Part shown: piece by piece, positions 11,054-20,553 of the stretch
How the letters are laid out: every line of letters begins with the position of its first letter
Numbering within the stretch: the stretch's first letter is position 1
From: Pichia kudriavzevii
Lineage: Eukaryota; Ascomycota; Pichiomycetes; Pichiales; Pichiaceae
Length of the DNA stretch: 64,000 bases
NCBI RefSeq assembly: GCF_003054445.1
Contig: NC_042506.1
Location: 193,501 to 257,500 of the forward strand
Direction: 5' to 3'
Program-made: the position numbers and the translations under genes
Notes under the pieces: model-generated
The model's input: only the letters and a program-made list of their open reading frames with translations
Told to the model about the DNA's origin: nothing
The model's database searches: none

Positions 11054-11451
11054 TTTCTATTAGCAGCTGGATTTCCCCCTATGTAAAAAAAAAAAAAAAC
11101 AATTCGTCTAGAAGGAATGAAAGAGTGCCTCTTTAATAAAGTGTGCCTTTCTCCAGGGAAAAACATGCGAAGCATGGGAGATCTTCATGTACCGCAGAAA
11201 AAAAAAAAACAAAAAAAACTCCCGTATTAGGCAGTTGCCTAATGGGGAACTAATTGATCACCAAAACTTTTCTTGAAAGATTGTAAATGTTTATTCTCGC
11301 GCGTCAGAGAAAAAGGGAATTGAGTTCCAATATAAGTGGGAATACTGAGGAGACGAGATTATGCTCAGCTTTATGCCAACTAGCTAATTACTAGTAGAGG
11401 GGAAGTCCATAGACACTGTTTGACATAAACATCAAGCTATAATATTTCAGC
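11054..11451. promoter_or_regulatory. CHS3/MCM2 divergent promoter with poly(dA) tracts and an Mcm1-type site
   Basis: This 0.4-kb region lies between the CHS3 first exon and the MCM2 ATG. It has two poly(A) tracts (about 11085-11099 and 11200-11218), a CGCGCG core near 11297, and a CC-T-AAT-GG-GG box at 11238-11247 overlapping an 18-bp dyad (11226-11243). The CHS3 5' leader must begin within it. No other gene is seen. Confidence 0.6.
11238..11247 (+). promoter_or_regulatory. Candidate Mcm1 box (early cell-cycle box type) upstream of MCM2
   Basis: The sequence CCTAATGGGG fits the MADS-box consensus CCYWWWNNRG at every position and is flanked by TTG and AAC, as in extended Mcm1 sites. It lies about 205 bp upstream of the MCM2 ATG. 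In S. cerevisiae, Mcm1 sites in early cell-cycle boxes drive M/G1 expression of MCM2-7 and CDC6. Use of this site here is inference. Confidence 0.5.
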
Positions 11452-14196
11452 ATGTCTGACAGAAGAAGCCCACGGAAAAGATTACATAGACATGACGACA
11501 GATCTGACGATAGTTCCGATGAGGAAATCACAGAGAATTACCAAACCAGAAATACAGCACCTCAGAGACATTTGGGCTCATCGCCACCTGCTTCTGATCT
11601 CCCTGACATAGCGTCTTCTCCCAATATGGAGCCATTTCCTGAGGATTTGGAAGGAGATGGATTCAATGTCAGGGACGAAGTTGATGATGATCTACGTGAA
11701 TTGGATGATAACGATGAGGATGAGGATGAAATTGCCAATGAACAACTGGAGACAGATGAAGAATTAGAGGAAGCAACTGGTCGAGACCTTATTGGTGACG
11801 ACATGTTGGATGACTACAAAGAAAGACCCGAGGAAGATCGTTATGACGATCTAAACATTGATGACGATGCGGTTGATGAAATGGATTTGGGACAAAGGAG
11901 ACAGGTAGATCAACTTTTGAACTTGAGAGACGATTTTTCAAGAAATAACTTGGATTTGGATGATGATGAAAGTATGGATGGTCAGCAATCCGAAGATGAG
12001 TTTGGATTGCCAACCCAAAGAACTAGAAGGAGATTTGAAGAAGATCTTAATGACGAGGAACTAGGTGCAAATGAAATTACATATGCTCAGTTGATTGATA
12101 TCAAGGCGCCTTCTGTTCTTGAGTGGATCTGTCAACCACAGGTCACGAGAACTATTGCTAGGGAATTCAAATCCTTTCTTTTGGAGTTTGTTGATAAAAA
12201 TGGTAGGTCTGTTTATGGGCCAAAAATCAGAGAAATGGGTGAAAGTAATAGTGAATCTTTAGAAGTTTCTTTCTTTCACTTACTAACATCTAAGGCTATT
12301 TTGGTGGACTTTTTAAGGCAATGCCCAGAAGAGATGTTGAAAATTTTCGACGTTGTCGCAATGGAAGCAACTGAAATCCATTATCCTGACTATACCAGAA
12401 TTCATTCAGAAATCCATGTTCGAATTATAGACTTCCCAGACTTGTTGAACTTAAGAGACTTAAGACAATCACATTTGAATAACCTAGTTAAAATCAGAGG
12501 TGTTGTTACTAGAAGAACTGGAATCTTTCCACAGCTAAAATACATCAAATTCGATTGTCCTCGTTGTAAAACCGTTCTCGGACCTTTCTTTCAGGATTCT
12601 AACCAGGAAATCAAAATACGATTCTGCTCTAATTGTGAATATCGGGGCAAAATGCCAATCAACTCTGAACAAACTGTCTACAGGAACTACCAGAGAATTA
12701 CTGTCCAGGAATCACCTGGATCCATGCCTGCCGGCCGTTTGCCAAGACACAAAGAGGCTATTCTATTATGGGACTTGGTAGATATTGCCAAACCTGGTGA
12801 AGAAATTGAGTTGGTTGGTATTTATAAAAACTCTTATGATGGTGTTTTAAATGCAAAGAATGGATTTCCTGTGTTTGCAACTGTTATTGAAGCAAATAAT
12901 ATAAAACGTCGGGAAGGAGGTTCTATATCAAGTGATGATGACTCGTCTCCGTACCAAATATCTTTGGAAGATGAAAAAATGTTCAAAAGTATGTCCAACC
13001 AACCAGACATTATTGATAAAATCATTTCCTCAATGGCACCTTCTATCTATGGGCATAAGTACATCAAAACTGCAATTGCCTGTGCTTTGTTTGGTGGTGT
13101 TCCGAAGGACGTCAATGGTAAGCATTCTATAAGAGGAGATATCAATGTTTTACTTTTAGGTGATCCCGGAACTGCAAAATCTCAAATTTTGAAGTATGTG
13201 GAGAAAACCGCATATAGAGCTGTATTTTCGACAGGACAAGGTGCCTCTGCTGTTGGTTTGACTGCGTCTGTTCGAAAAGATCCCGTAACAAAAGAGTGGA
13301 CCTTAGAAGGTGGTGCATTGGTGTTAGCTGACAAAGGCGTTTGTATGATTGATGAATTCGATAAGATGAACGATCAAGATCGTACCTCAATCCATGAGGC
13401 AATGGAACAACAGTCGATTTCTATTTCAAAAGCTGGTATTGTTACAACTTTACAAGCACGATGTTCCGTTATTGCAGCTGCCAACCCTATTGGTGGTAGG
13501 TACAATAGTACCGTCGATTTACAAAGAAATGTTAATTTGACTGAACCTATTTTATCCAGATTCGATATTATCTGTGTTGTCAGGGATTTGTGCAATCCTG
13601 AAAATGACGAAAGGTTAGCGACTTTCGTTGTTGATTCCCATATGAGATCATATCCTGAAGAGAATGTTGACCTTGAAAATGATGATGATGAACCTAACAA
13701 TGAGGAAGATATAGCCGATAATTTGAATGATGAAATAGTCAAGTCGAAGAGAAGGGATAAGTTGGAAAAGATTAAAAAGGCAAAGGAAAGTGAAATTTCA
13801 CCAATTCCGCAAGATATCTTGACCAAGTACATTTACTATGCAAGGACTCGTATTCAACCTAAGTTGAACCAGATGGATATGGACAAAGTCTCAAGGGTAT
13901 ACTCGGATTTAAGAAAAGAATCAAATACTACAGGCTCCTTTCCAATCACCGTTAGGCATTTGGAATCTATTCTTAGAGCTGCCGAGGCATTTGCTAAAAT
14001 GAGGCTGAGTCCCTATGTTTCCAGTAGTGACTTGGACAGAGCAATTAAGGTTATTGTCGATAGTTTTATTGGTGCACAAAAGGTCAGTATCAGAAGACAA
14101 CTTCAAAGGAGTTTCATGAAATACACATTGCCCCATCGATCCCATAGAAGTGCAAGGAGCACATCTTTTGCTGCGGGAACTACAGCTGGTGCGTAG
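11452..14196 (+). CDS. MCM2: MCM2, replicative helicase subunit
   Basis: Subunit of the MCM2-7 hexamer, loaded at origins in G1 and part of the CMG helicase in S phase. The 914-residue product has the acidic N-terminal tail typical of Mcm2 (histone H3-H4 binding and DDK target), a four-cysteine zinc finger (C369, C372, C392, C395) and the MCM AAA+ core. The core shows Walker A GDPGTAKSQ from about residue 570, Walker B MIDEFDKMND with D634/E635, and an arginine finger SRFD at R703. A variable acidic linker (about 740-780) separates the core from the C-terminal winged-helix region. Length is close to the S. cerevisiae protein. The ATG at 11452 is the first in the frame. It shares its promoter with CHS3. 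Confidence 0.98.
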   Translation: MSDRRSPRKRLHRHDDRSDDSSDEEITENYQTRNTAPQRHLGSSPPASDLPDIASSPNMEPFPEDLEGDGFNVRDEVDDDLRELDDNDEDEDEIANEQLETDEELEEATGRDLIGDDMLDDYKERPEEDRYDDLNIDDDAVDEMDLGQRRQVDQLLNLRDDFSRNNLDLDDDESMDGQQSEDEFGLPTQRTRRRFEEDLNDEELGANEITYAQLIDIKAPSVLEWICQPQVTRTIAREFKSFLLEFVDKNGRSVYGPKIREMGESNSESLEVSFFHLLTSKAILVDFLRQCPEEMLKIFDVVAMEATEIHYPDYTRIHSEIHVRIIDFPDLLNLRDLRQSHLNNLVKIRGVVTRRTGIFPQLKYIKFDCPRCKTVLGPFFQDSNQEIKIRFCSNCEYRGKMPINSEQTVYRNYQRITVQESPGSMPAGRLPRHKEAILLWDLVDIAKPGEEIELVGIYKNSYDGVLNAKNGFPVFATVIEANNIKRREGGSISSDDDSSPYQISLEDEKMFKSMSNQPDIIDKIISSMAPSIYGHKYIKTAIACALFGGVPKDVNGKHSIRGDINVLLLGDPGTAKSQILKYVEKTAYRAVFSTGQGASAVGLTASVRKDPVTKEWTLEGGALVLADKGVCMIDEFDKMNDQDRTSIHEAMEQQSISISKAGIVTTLQARCSVIAAANPIGGRYNSTVDLQRNVNLTEPILSRFDIICVVRDLCNPENDERLATFVVDSHMRSYPEENVDLENDDDEPNNEEDIADNLNDEIVKSKRRDKLEKIKKAKESEISPIPQDILTKYIYYARTRIQPKLNQMDMDKVSRVYSDLRKESNTTGSFPITVRHLESILRAAEAFAKMRLSPYVSSSDLDRAIKVIVDSFIGAQKVSIRRQLQRSFMKYTLPHRSHRSARSTSFAAGTTAGA

Positions 14197-14531
14197 TTTC
14201 TAGCCCGGCTTTCCTGAGTTTGACAGCTTTTTGTATATTAATTTATCCATTGCGCAATGTACTTTTAGATCTTTCAGAGAAGACCCAGTACTACATTTCG
14301 TAGAAATTTGAAATTTAGGATTCAGCAAGTTATTCTGTGAGCGCTCCTATGCTAATGGCGAGTGAGTGTGTGTGTGCGTATTTTTTGTTGTTCTTTCCCA
14401 GCTGCCTCTGTGGACTATTAGCCTTGTCTAGGGACATCCCAAACGACAGCTATCGCTTTGGGGGGAAAAACCAATACTAGTCGTCTGTGACCTTTCTAAG
14501 ACGCTCTCATTGCACAAGCATAAGTTTGAGT
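14197..14531. other. MCM2-PIS1 intergenic region
   Basis: A 335-bp gap between co-directional genes. It holds the MCM2 3' end and the PIS1 promoter. A short GTGTGTGTGTG run lies near 14365. No gene or RNA is recognised. Confidence 0.5.
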
Positions 14532-15194
14532 ATGGCACCAGTTACCCAATTGTCCGATCCAGTCAAACCAGGCGACATTTTCACATTTATTCCAAACTTA
14601 ATTGGCTATGGTAGAGTGATAACACTAGTTTTGTCATTCTTCACGATGAAGAATCATCCGTTCATCACTATGGGGTTGCTATACAATATTTCATGTTTAC
14701 TTGATGCATTTGACGGTTACTATGCGAGGAAATATAATCAATCCACATCGTTTGGTGCTGTTCTCGATATGGTTACCGATAGGTGTTCAACTTGTTCTCT
14801 AATTGTCTTTCTATCGGTTTTATACCCACAGTACTACATTGCTTGGCAAGCTCTTATTTCCTTAGACTTGGCTTCACATTATGTCCATATGTACGCACAA
14901 ATCACTAGTGGATCTAGTAGCCATAAAAAAATGAGAGAAGGTGCTAACTGGTTGCTAAAGCTTTATTACGAGAACCGTACTTTCTTGTTTTTAGTTTGTG
15001 CATTCAATGAGCTCTTTTATATTGCAATCTACTTGTACTCATTTGATGCAGCTTGGGCTTATTGGATTATTGTTGTAAGCACACCTGTCTGGTTCTTCAA
15101 ACAGATCTGCAATGTTATCCAATTGGTTAATGCATGCCAAATTTTAGCAGAGTTAGATGCAAAGAAAATTAACTCTGAGAGAAAGTCTACCTAA
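14532..15194 (+). CDS. PIS1: PIS1, phosphatidylinositol synthase
   Basis: Transfers phosphatidate from CDP-diacylglycerol to myo-inositol in the ER. It carries the complete CDP-alcohol phosphotransferase signature D-x2-DG-x2-AR-x8-G-x3-D-x3-D: D58, D61-G62, A65-R66, G75, D79 and D83. Several hydrophobic helices follow. The frame is open back to 14487, but that upstream stretch would add a 15-residue extension. Starting at 14532 (MAPVTQLSDP) gives 220 residues, the usual Pis1 length. The other CDP-diacylglycerol-using synthase in the window is CHO1 at 33074. Confidence 0.95.
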   Translation: MAPVTQLSDPVKPGDIFTFIPNLIGYGRVITLVLSFFTMKNHPFITMGLLYNISCLLDAFDGYYARKYNQSTSFGAVLDMVTDRCSTCSLIVFLSVLYPQYYIAWQALISLDLASHYVHMYAQITSGSSSHKKMREGANWLLKLYYENRTFLFLVCAFNELFYIAIYLYSFDAAWAYWIIVVSTPVWFFKQICNVIQLVNACQILAELDAKKINSERKST

Positions 15195-15435
15195 ATATAT
15201 CCACCAAACTTGGAATAATACAATAATATAAAATACCTGCTATTTTTAACACAACAGTTTCTCTTGGGGGAAAACTTATATATGTACTTATCACCACATT
15301 ATTATGGTACACTTTCTAAACAATGTATACTCCAACTTTTAAACTCAATACGTATTTATCAAGGTTCAAAAAAAATGGGCACTGTGCCTCTAAATAATAC
15401 TCTATTTATTTCATACAATGAATAAGAAAAATAAA

Positions 15436-15507
15436 GGGGTCAACTGGGAATTGAACCCAGGGCCTCTCGCTCCCAAAGCGAGAATCATACCACTAGACCA
15501 TTGACCC
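15436..15507 (-). tRNA. tRNA-Pro (anticodon UGG), intronless
   Basis: The minus strand folds as a complete 72-nt cloverleaf: acceptor stem GGGTCAA/TTGACCC, D-arm GTCTAGTGGTATGATT, anticodon stem CTCGC/GCGAG with loop TTTGGGA giving anticodon TGG, and T-arm CTGGG-TTCAATT-CCCAG. The discriminator base is C and CCA is not encoded. A T-rich run follows directly on the minus strand (15435 downward), a suitable Pol III terminator. No intron follows the anticodon. Confidence 0.97.
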
Positions 15508-17034
15508 TTTAATGTTTTGATGAAAAAACAGCTGAGGATATGTACTTTAGAATCTAATTATTGTTTCTTTTATATCTTATGTATTCTATACATTAATTTA
15601 TCTGAGAACATCAATGAAATATTCTTAATTTGTGAAGTAATTGTTTAATCTAAAAATAGTATCTTGAGAGATTCAATTATCTTCTAAAACTTCTGTTTGG
15701 CTTTCATCCGATTACCCGATTGAGAAATAGGGAGATAGTCCTATGTCCGATCTCTTACAGTTTTCCCCGTGGACAAAGCAATTTACGTATTGAGAGTATT
15801 TTTTCTAATCATTATCTCTATAGTAGAAAATGTTCTTTCGGGATAAACATTCATAACTGTTTGGTGTATTTGAAAATCAGAAACATAAAATTGTAATACC
15901 AGTTCTAGGTTGGCTTTGATTGAACACATATGTTAAATGAGATTAATTGTCAGTAACCTTAATTTTGCCCAATAAATAATCTTCGCGTTTACTTGGAATG
16001 ATTTATTCAAGATTGTTCTCAATGATGAACCAGATGTTTGGGCGAAGTGTCTGTGGCCGAATATCTTGAGTATTGAGAATTATTTTGATTGAGACTCAAC
16101 GGGTTTTTTTGTGGGATGTTTCGAAATTCCAAGAACGTAATGTTTTTACTTAATGACACATTATATTTATGTTCCGATATAACACTGTTTTTGGGTGACT
16201 ATGAAGAGTAGGTGAGCATAAACCACATATTTCTGGTTGATTGTCAAACATAAAATAAGTAGGAGAATATGATCTACTTAAATGAGACAAGTGTGCCAAA
16301 TATTAATTCTCAGTAGTGGAAATAAGTTTTCTGTAAAAGTTACAAGTATTGTGTATTTGGTAGAAATAGACTAAAGTAAAACAAAGGGTTATATTTAGAA
16401 AAGTTCGTTGCCCATTTACCCAAATTATCTTATGAGAATCCAATTGTATATATAGATGATCAAGTAATGAAAAGTATGAATACAGTTGCAAATTAGTTCC
16501 TTAAATCTAGAAAACTATATAAAATTGTACTACCCCCATAATAATTTCTACAATGTAGCATACTAAAACTAATCTTCAGTTTAGCGTTCAATGTATATCA
16601 GTGTCAGAGGAACGATTAGAGTTCCGTGACATAGTTTTATACATACCTCAAGTGCTATAAATATCCAACGCTTTGTTTACGATTGAATACTCATTTTGAA
16701 AGAAACTTATTATTTAGCCGTAAGAGAAACTTGCGTGCATTGATTTGATCAATCCTTAGTAGTATGACTACTAGTATAGAAAAAAATGTCATTTAGCAGG
16801 GTTAAGGATCTACATTTTTCTCCACTTTTGTTAGTTGAAAGTAAAAGCTAGAAGGAGCATTTAAACGCGTTGGCGCGCCTCATCATTGAGTCAAAATATA
16901 AGAGACACTTAATGGGTGGATCTGTCTACTTGATACAAGAAATAAAGGTTACATGAATAATCTGGCGAAATAACCAATTGGCTCAACGAATTCAACACAA
17001 GATAAAACATTTGTACAGCACATATAGTCTCCCA
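15508..17034. other. 1.5-kb gene-free region beside the tRNA gene
   Basis: AT-rich DNA without a plausible open frame. It contains scattered TGAGA/TCTCA-type words but no pair of long terminal repeats that I can pair up by eye, and no recognisable snRNA, snoRNA, RNase P or SRP RNA motifs. The SGM1-proximal end holds an MCB-like ACGCGT (16865-16870) beside a GGCGCGCC palindrome (16872-16879), about 160 bp from the SGM1 ATG. Confidence 0.4.
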
Positions 17035-19281
17035 ATGTCGGAGGAGAAGGAGGAATCTTCGCAATGTGCCAAAGAAACAGGGGTAACCGAGACAGTCCCG
17101 ACGAAGAAATTATCTTTACAGGAACGACTTGCCATAGCTGCACAAAAGAAAGCCAGTGATAGTAATAAAAAGAAAAACAAGAAAAAGCAAGAAGATACCA
17201 TGAAAGAAGGGCATGGAATTGGTGAAAAAGCTCAAGCCGAAGAGTGTGCCTACCTAGATAAAGTTGTCCAACTTATAGATGATTCAACGAAACGTGATGA
17301 CATACTCGAGGCTGTTAAACGGTATGTCTCTGCCAAAAATGAGAGGTTAGAGTCAAAGATAGTTATTCTAGAAAGTGAGTTAAAAAAAGTAAAAACTAAA
17401 ACCACACTTGCAAATAAAACGTCTGATGATGGCTTACTAAAAAAATTAAAGGAAAAGGAGGATCAAATACACGATTTGCTGGATGAAGGGGCAAAGCTGT
17501 CTAAGAAGGAATTGGCTCTTAGTCAGACAATCAAAAGGCTGAAATCACGTGAAACTGAACTAGAGAGCGATTTGAGTCGCCTAGAAAGTACAATTGAAGA
17601 GTTGAATGCCAAAATCGATGGAATGGAAAAATCACTTGATATGTGTGATGTAAACGAGCGTCAGTTAGCCGAGGAGAGACTTAGGGTTGAGTCGCTACAA
17701 GCAAAATATGAAGCAATACTAAAGGCCAATGATGGATTGACTGATGAATTAAAGGAAATAAAGTTTAGCAATTTAGACGGAAAACTTAAAAACATTCAAA
17801 AGGAATTAGATGAAGAGCGCCAAGAAAATGAACAATTAAATGAAGATTATAAAAAACTAAACTTACTTCATCAAGAGCTGAAGAAGGAAAATGAGGAAAC
17901 TATATCAAACCTTCAGAAGGAACTGAAGTCACAAAGGGCGATCAATATTGAGAGAGAAGCAGAAATCAAAAGATTGGAAGAAAAAGTTGAAGAACTAAGA
18001 TATCATACGGAAACCACTATATCTAATAAAAGTAGTGATTCAAGTATTGAGCTTTTGCAGACACAGTATGATCAAGCACAGGAAAACTGGAAACTCATCG
18101 AGAGTACTTATTTGAGGAATATCAGCAAGTTGGAGACACGCATTGATGAGCTACAAATTGATAATGTAACGTATTCAAAAAAAATTAAAGTATTAACTAA
18201 TGATTTAAAGCAAAAGAACAGCGAAATTAAAGAATTACAAGAGACAAACTTATCACTTTTAGATGAATTGAAAAACTCAAAGAAACAGAACGATAAACTG
18301 AAAAGTGAGATTGAAGATCTTACTCAACGTCTGAACCAAGCAATTGTTGATTGCAAAAACGAGAAGGAATCGCTTGTGAAGAAAATTGAGAAGTTACAAG
18401 AAGAATCGGCCAATTTAGAGTCAACGTTAAAGCTAAGAATGAATGAGTTTAATTCATCAACCTCAAATATTCCACAGAATTCATTCTACCTCCAAGATTT
18501 ATCTTCGGCAAGCTCACTCAACTTTAAAAATGCAAGCTCACATTCTCCGTCCATTGGGACCCCATTGGGAAGACAATTTTCAAATAAAAGGTTATCTTTG
18601 CAATTTGGAGAAGGTGCACTAGCTCCTCGACTACCATCAAGCAGTTCCGCATTTACATTGAACAAACTGAACAATATAGGTTCCTTGTCTGCTCAAGATA
18701 AAATTTTAAGACACCAGAATTCAATTATTAGCATGGATAGCAACGATGCACCGTTGGGAATAAATACAAGTGCAAGATCTATATCTGAAGGGCTTCCTGA
18801 ATTCACGGTTGAAGAAGAAGATCCGGATGAGATTGGAATGGATGCTACAAGTGACAGGTATACCGTTGGGGAAGGCGTGGACACACCAATACTTAACAAT
18901 TCAAATGAAGGGGTTGGTGTAAATGTGCAACTAATCAAGAAGCTCGGTGATCATGCTAGGATGCTTGAACTTGAGGTTTCCACTTTGAAAGACGAGACAT
19001 TGGCATTAGAGAAGGAGAAGGAGTGTGCAAGTGCTGAAATTGGACGATTAATTGAGGAGAATAGCAAGGTTAACGAGCTGAAACATGAGATTGAACTGAG
19101 AGATAGTGAGGTCAGGAAGATTGATGACAATTACCAACGTGTACTTGTGCTATTAGGTGAAAAGGAGGAGAGATTGGGAGAGTTGAACGAGGACATTGAG
19201 GACTTGAAAGTGATTCTACGTGAACAAGTCCAACAAATGGTGGAGATGCAAGAAAAGATCAATGAGTTATCAAAACAGTAA
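17035..19281 (+). CDS. SGM1: SGM1/TMF1-like Golgi coiled-coil protein
   Basis: Golgin-type protein that binds Ypt6-class GTPases in yeast (Sgm1; TMF1 in animals). The product (748 residues from ATG 17035) has a basic N-terminus containing KKLSLQERLAIAAQKK, which matches the Sgm1 opening, then long heptad coiled coils (about residues 70-470). A Ser/Pro-rich linker (about 480-630) and the conserved C-terminal TMF/TATA-binding block (YQRVLVLLGEKEERLGELNED, then IEDLKVILREQV) follow. The frame continues upstream of 17035 without an ATG, so that ATG is the start. Coiled-coil similarity alone is weak evidence; the two end motifs carry the call. Confidence 0.82.
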   Translation: MSEEKEESSQCAKETGVTETVPTKKLSLQERLAIAAQKKASDSNKKKNKKKQEDTMKEGHGIGEKAQAEECAYLDKVVQLIDDSTKRDDILEAVKRYVSAKNERLESKIVILESELKKVKTKTTLANKTSDDGLLKKLKEKEDQIHDLLDEGAKLSKKELALSQTIKRLKSRETELESDLSRLESTIEELNAKIDGMEKSLDMCDVNERQLAEERLRVESLQAKYEAILKANDGLTDELKEIKFSNLDGKLKNIQKELDEERQENEQLNEDYKKLNLLHQELKKENEETISNLQKELKSQRAINIEREAEIKRLEEKVEELRYHTETTISNKSSDSSIELLQTQYDQAQENWKLIESTYLRNISKLETRIDELQIDNVTYSKKIKVLTNDLKQKNSEIKELQETNLSLLDELKNSKKQNDKLKSEIEDLTQRLNQAIVDCKNEKESLVKKIEKLQEESANLESTLKLRMNEFNSSTSNIPQNSFYLQDLSSASSLNFKNASSHSPSIGTPLGRQFSNKRLSLQFGEGALAPRLPSSSSAFTLNKLNNIGSLSAQDKILRHQNSIISMDSNDAPLGINTSARSISEGLPEFTVEEEDPDEIGMDATSDRYTVGEGVDTPILNNSNEGVGVNVQLIKKLGDHARMLELEVSTLKDETLALEKEKECASAEIGRLIEENSKVNELKHEIELRDSEVRKIDDNYQRVLVLLGEKEERLGELNEDIEDLKVILREQVQQMVEMQEKINELSKQ

Positions 19282-19429
19282 TATGGGGGATCACCTTATA
19301 TATGGAAACAGATATAGATATAAGTTTATATAATAGAACCATTCCTTTGATAAAGTTCAGAAGTGCCAAACAAAAAAAAGGCTAAGATTTAGGCAAGGTC
19401 GAAGTAACGGAGAATTAGTAAATAATAAC

Positions 19430-20050
19430 TTAGTTGTTACCCTGAGCGATTGCGTTAGCAGTATGGGTATCTATGTCATCGGATTCCCAAGGATAAGCAA
19501 TCCATTTATCTGGGACATCTTCACCCGCTAGATAGATACCACCATTCATTAAGGACTCGTTCAGATCTGCTCTCTTTTCCTTCAACTTGTTGTTGACCAC
19601 AAAGATGGAGAACTTTGTTCCTTCCATGGTTTTGCCCAATTTGTCTGCATTTTCCTTCACATCATTGTATAGCTCAGTTAGGGCATAATGTAAAGTAGTT
19701 CTAGTGTCATCAACTTCATCGACAATAAGGATATTTTTGCCAATCAAAGAATCGAATTGTTGTGCCAAAGAACCGAAATCCAACCACTGGGTACGAATGA
19801 CTTCTTTACCGATAGTGTCTGCACCCAATCCGAGATCCTCATAGAGCGATAGACCTATAGCCTGGATTGGAATATTTTTTTCACCAGTCTGTCTTAAGAA
19901 AGTACGGATAATTCTTGATGGAATGAACCCACCACCACCGATTGCAACGATAACATCCGGTTTACCAACGGTTTCGAGAATTTGAGACGCTGCCTTTTGG
20001 CAGAGCTTGTGGACGTTGTTGTAAGAGATGTATATTTTTTCTTCGGACAT
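19430..20050 (-). CDS. HPT1: HPT1, hypoxanthine-guanine phosphoribosyltransferase
   Basis: Purine salvage enzyme making IMP and GMP from hypoxanthine or guanine and PRPP. The 206-residue product begins MSEEKIYISYNNVHKLC, close to S. cerevisiae Hpt1, and has the PRPP-binding loop ILIVDEVDDTRTTL (residues 107-120), an IGGGGFIPSRIIRTFL block, and the C-terminal DKWIAYPWESDDID. The open frame runs on to 20320, but that upstream part is low-complexity and hydrophobic and unlike the family, so ATG 20050 is chosen. Xpt1 is the close alternative; the N- and C-terminal wording fits Hpt1 better. Its promoter contains a CCGCGG dyad. Confidence 0.9.
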   Translation of the reverse strand: MSEEKIYISYNNVHKLCQKAASQILETVGKPDVIVAIGGGGFIPSRIIRTFLRQTGEKNIPIQAIGLSLYEDLGLGADTIGKEVIRTQWLDFGSLAQQFDSLIGKNILIVDEVDDTRTTLHYALTELYNDVKENADKLGKTMEGTKFSIFVVNNKLKEKRADLNESLMNGGIYLAGEDVPDKWIAYPWESDDIDTHTANAIAQGNN

Positions 20051-20553
20051 ACTACGAGAGGGGTGACAGCGGTGGGATGGGTCCTCCACCAGTAAAGTCA
20101 AAAGAAAAATGTCTTCACAAAGGTGAAGCTTTGAAAAATTTGACGGAAAGGTAGTCCAGATAAAAAAAAAAGAACCACCATTTTTTTTCCGCGGACATGC
20201 CGCGGATACAATAATAGAAGAAGAGAAAAAACTAGACAAACTATGAAGCTTTTGTAAGGGGAAAAAGAAATACAATATGAAAACAATGGGACAGTATTGA
20301 CTGTTGTCTCGAAGGTACATGAAGGTACCAATAGGGCTTTTAAACTGTATCTGTTATTTGGGACGGAAAATATCAACACCAGGAAATATCAATGGGTTGT
20401 AGTGGGGGAGAGAGAGAGAGAGGGAGAGAGACTACTGGGGTACAACCTGCGTAAAGTCAATAAGCGGTTGTTACTGGGCCACGATTAACGTTTGCAAAGT
20501 ATACTTTTGTGGTTGCGGTAGCACAACCTGTTTATAAATGTAAGATAGAACCT
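20051..20553 (-). promoter_or_regulatory. HPT1 promoter and UTP9-like 3' flank
   Basis: A 503-bp region between two minus-strand genes. Two CCGCGG hexamers with a 5-nt spacer (20189-20205) form a 17-bp dyad about 140-155 bp upstream of the HPT1 ATG. A GA-rich microsatellite lies at about 20408-20431. No further gene is supported. Confidence 0.5.

Noticed and set aside
15603-16310. Solo LTR bounded by TGAGA/TCTCA words next to the tRNA gene
   Set aside because: The words are five bases long and recur many times in the region; no target-site duplication or internal LTR motifs were identified.
20051-20320. N-terminal extension of HPT1 by 90 residues
   Set aside because: The upstream part is hydrophobic low-complexity read through poly(A/T) tracts, and the family N-terminus begins exactly at ATG 20050.
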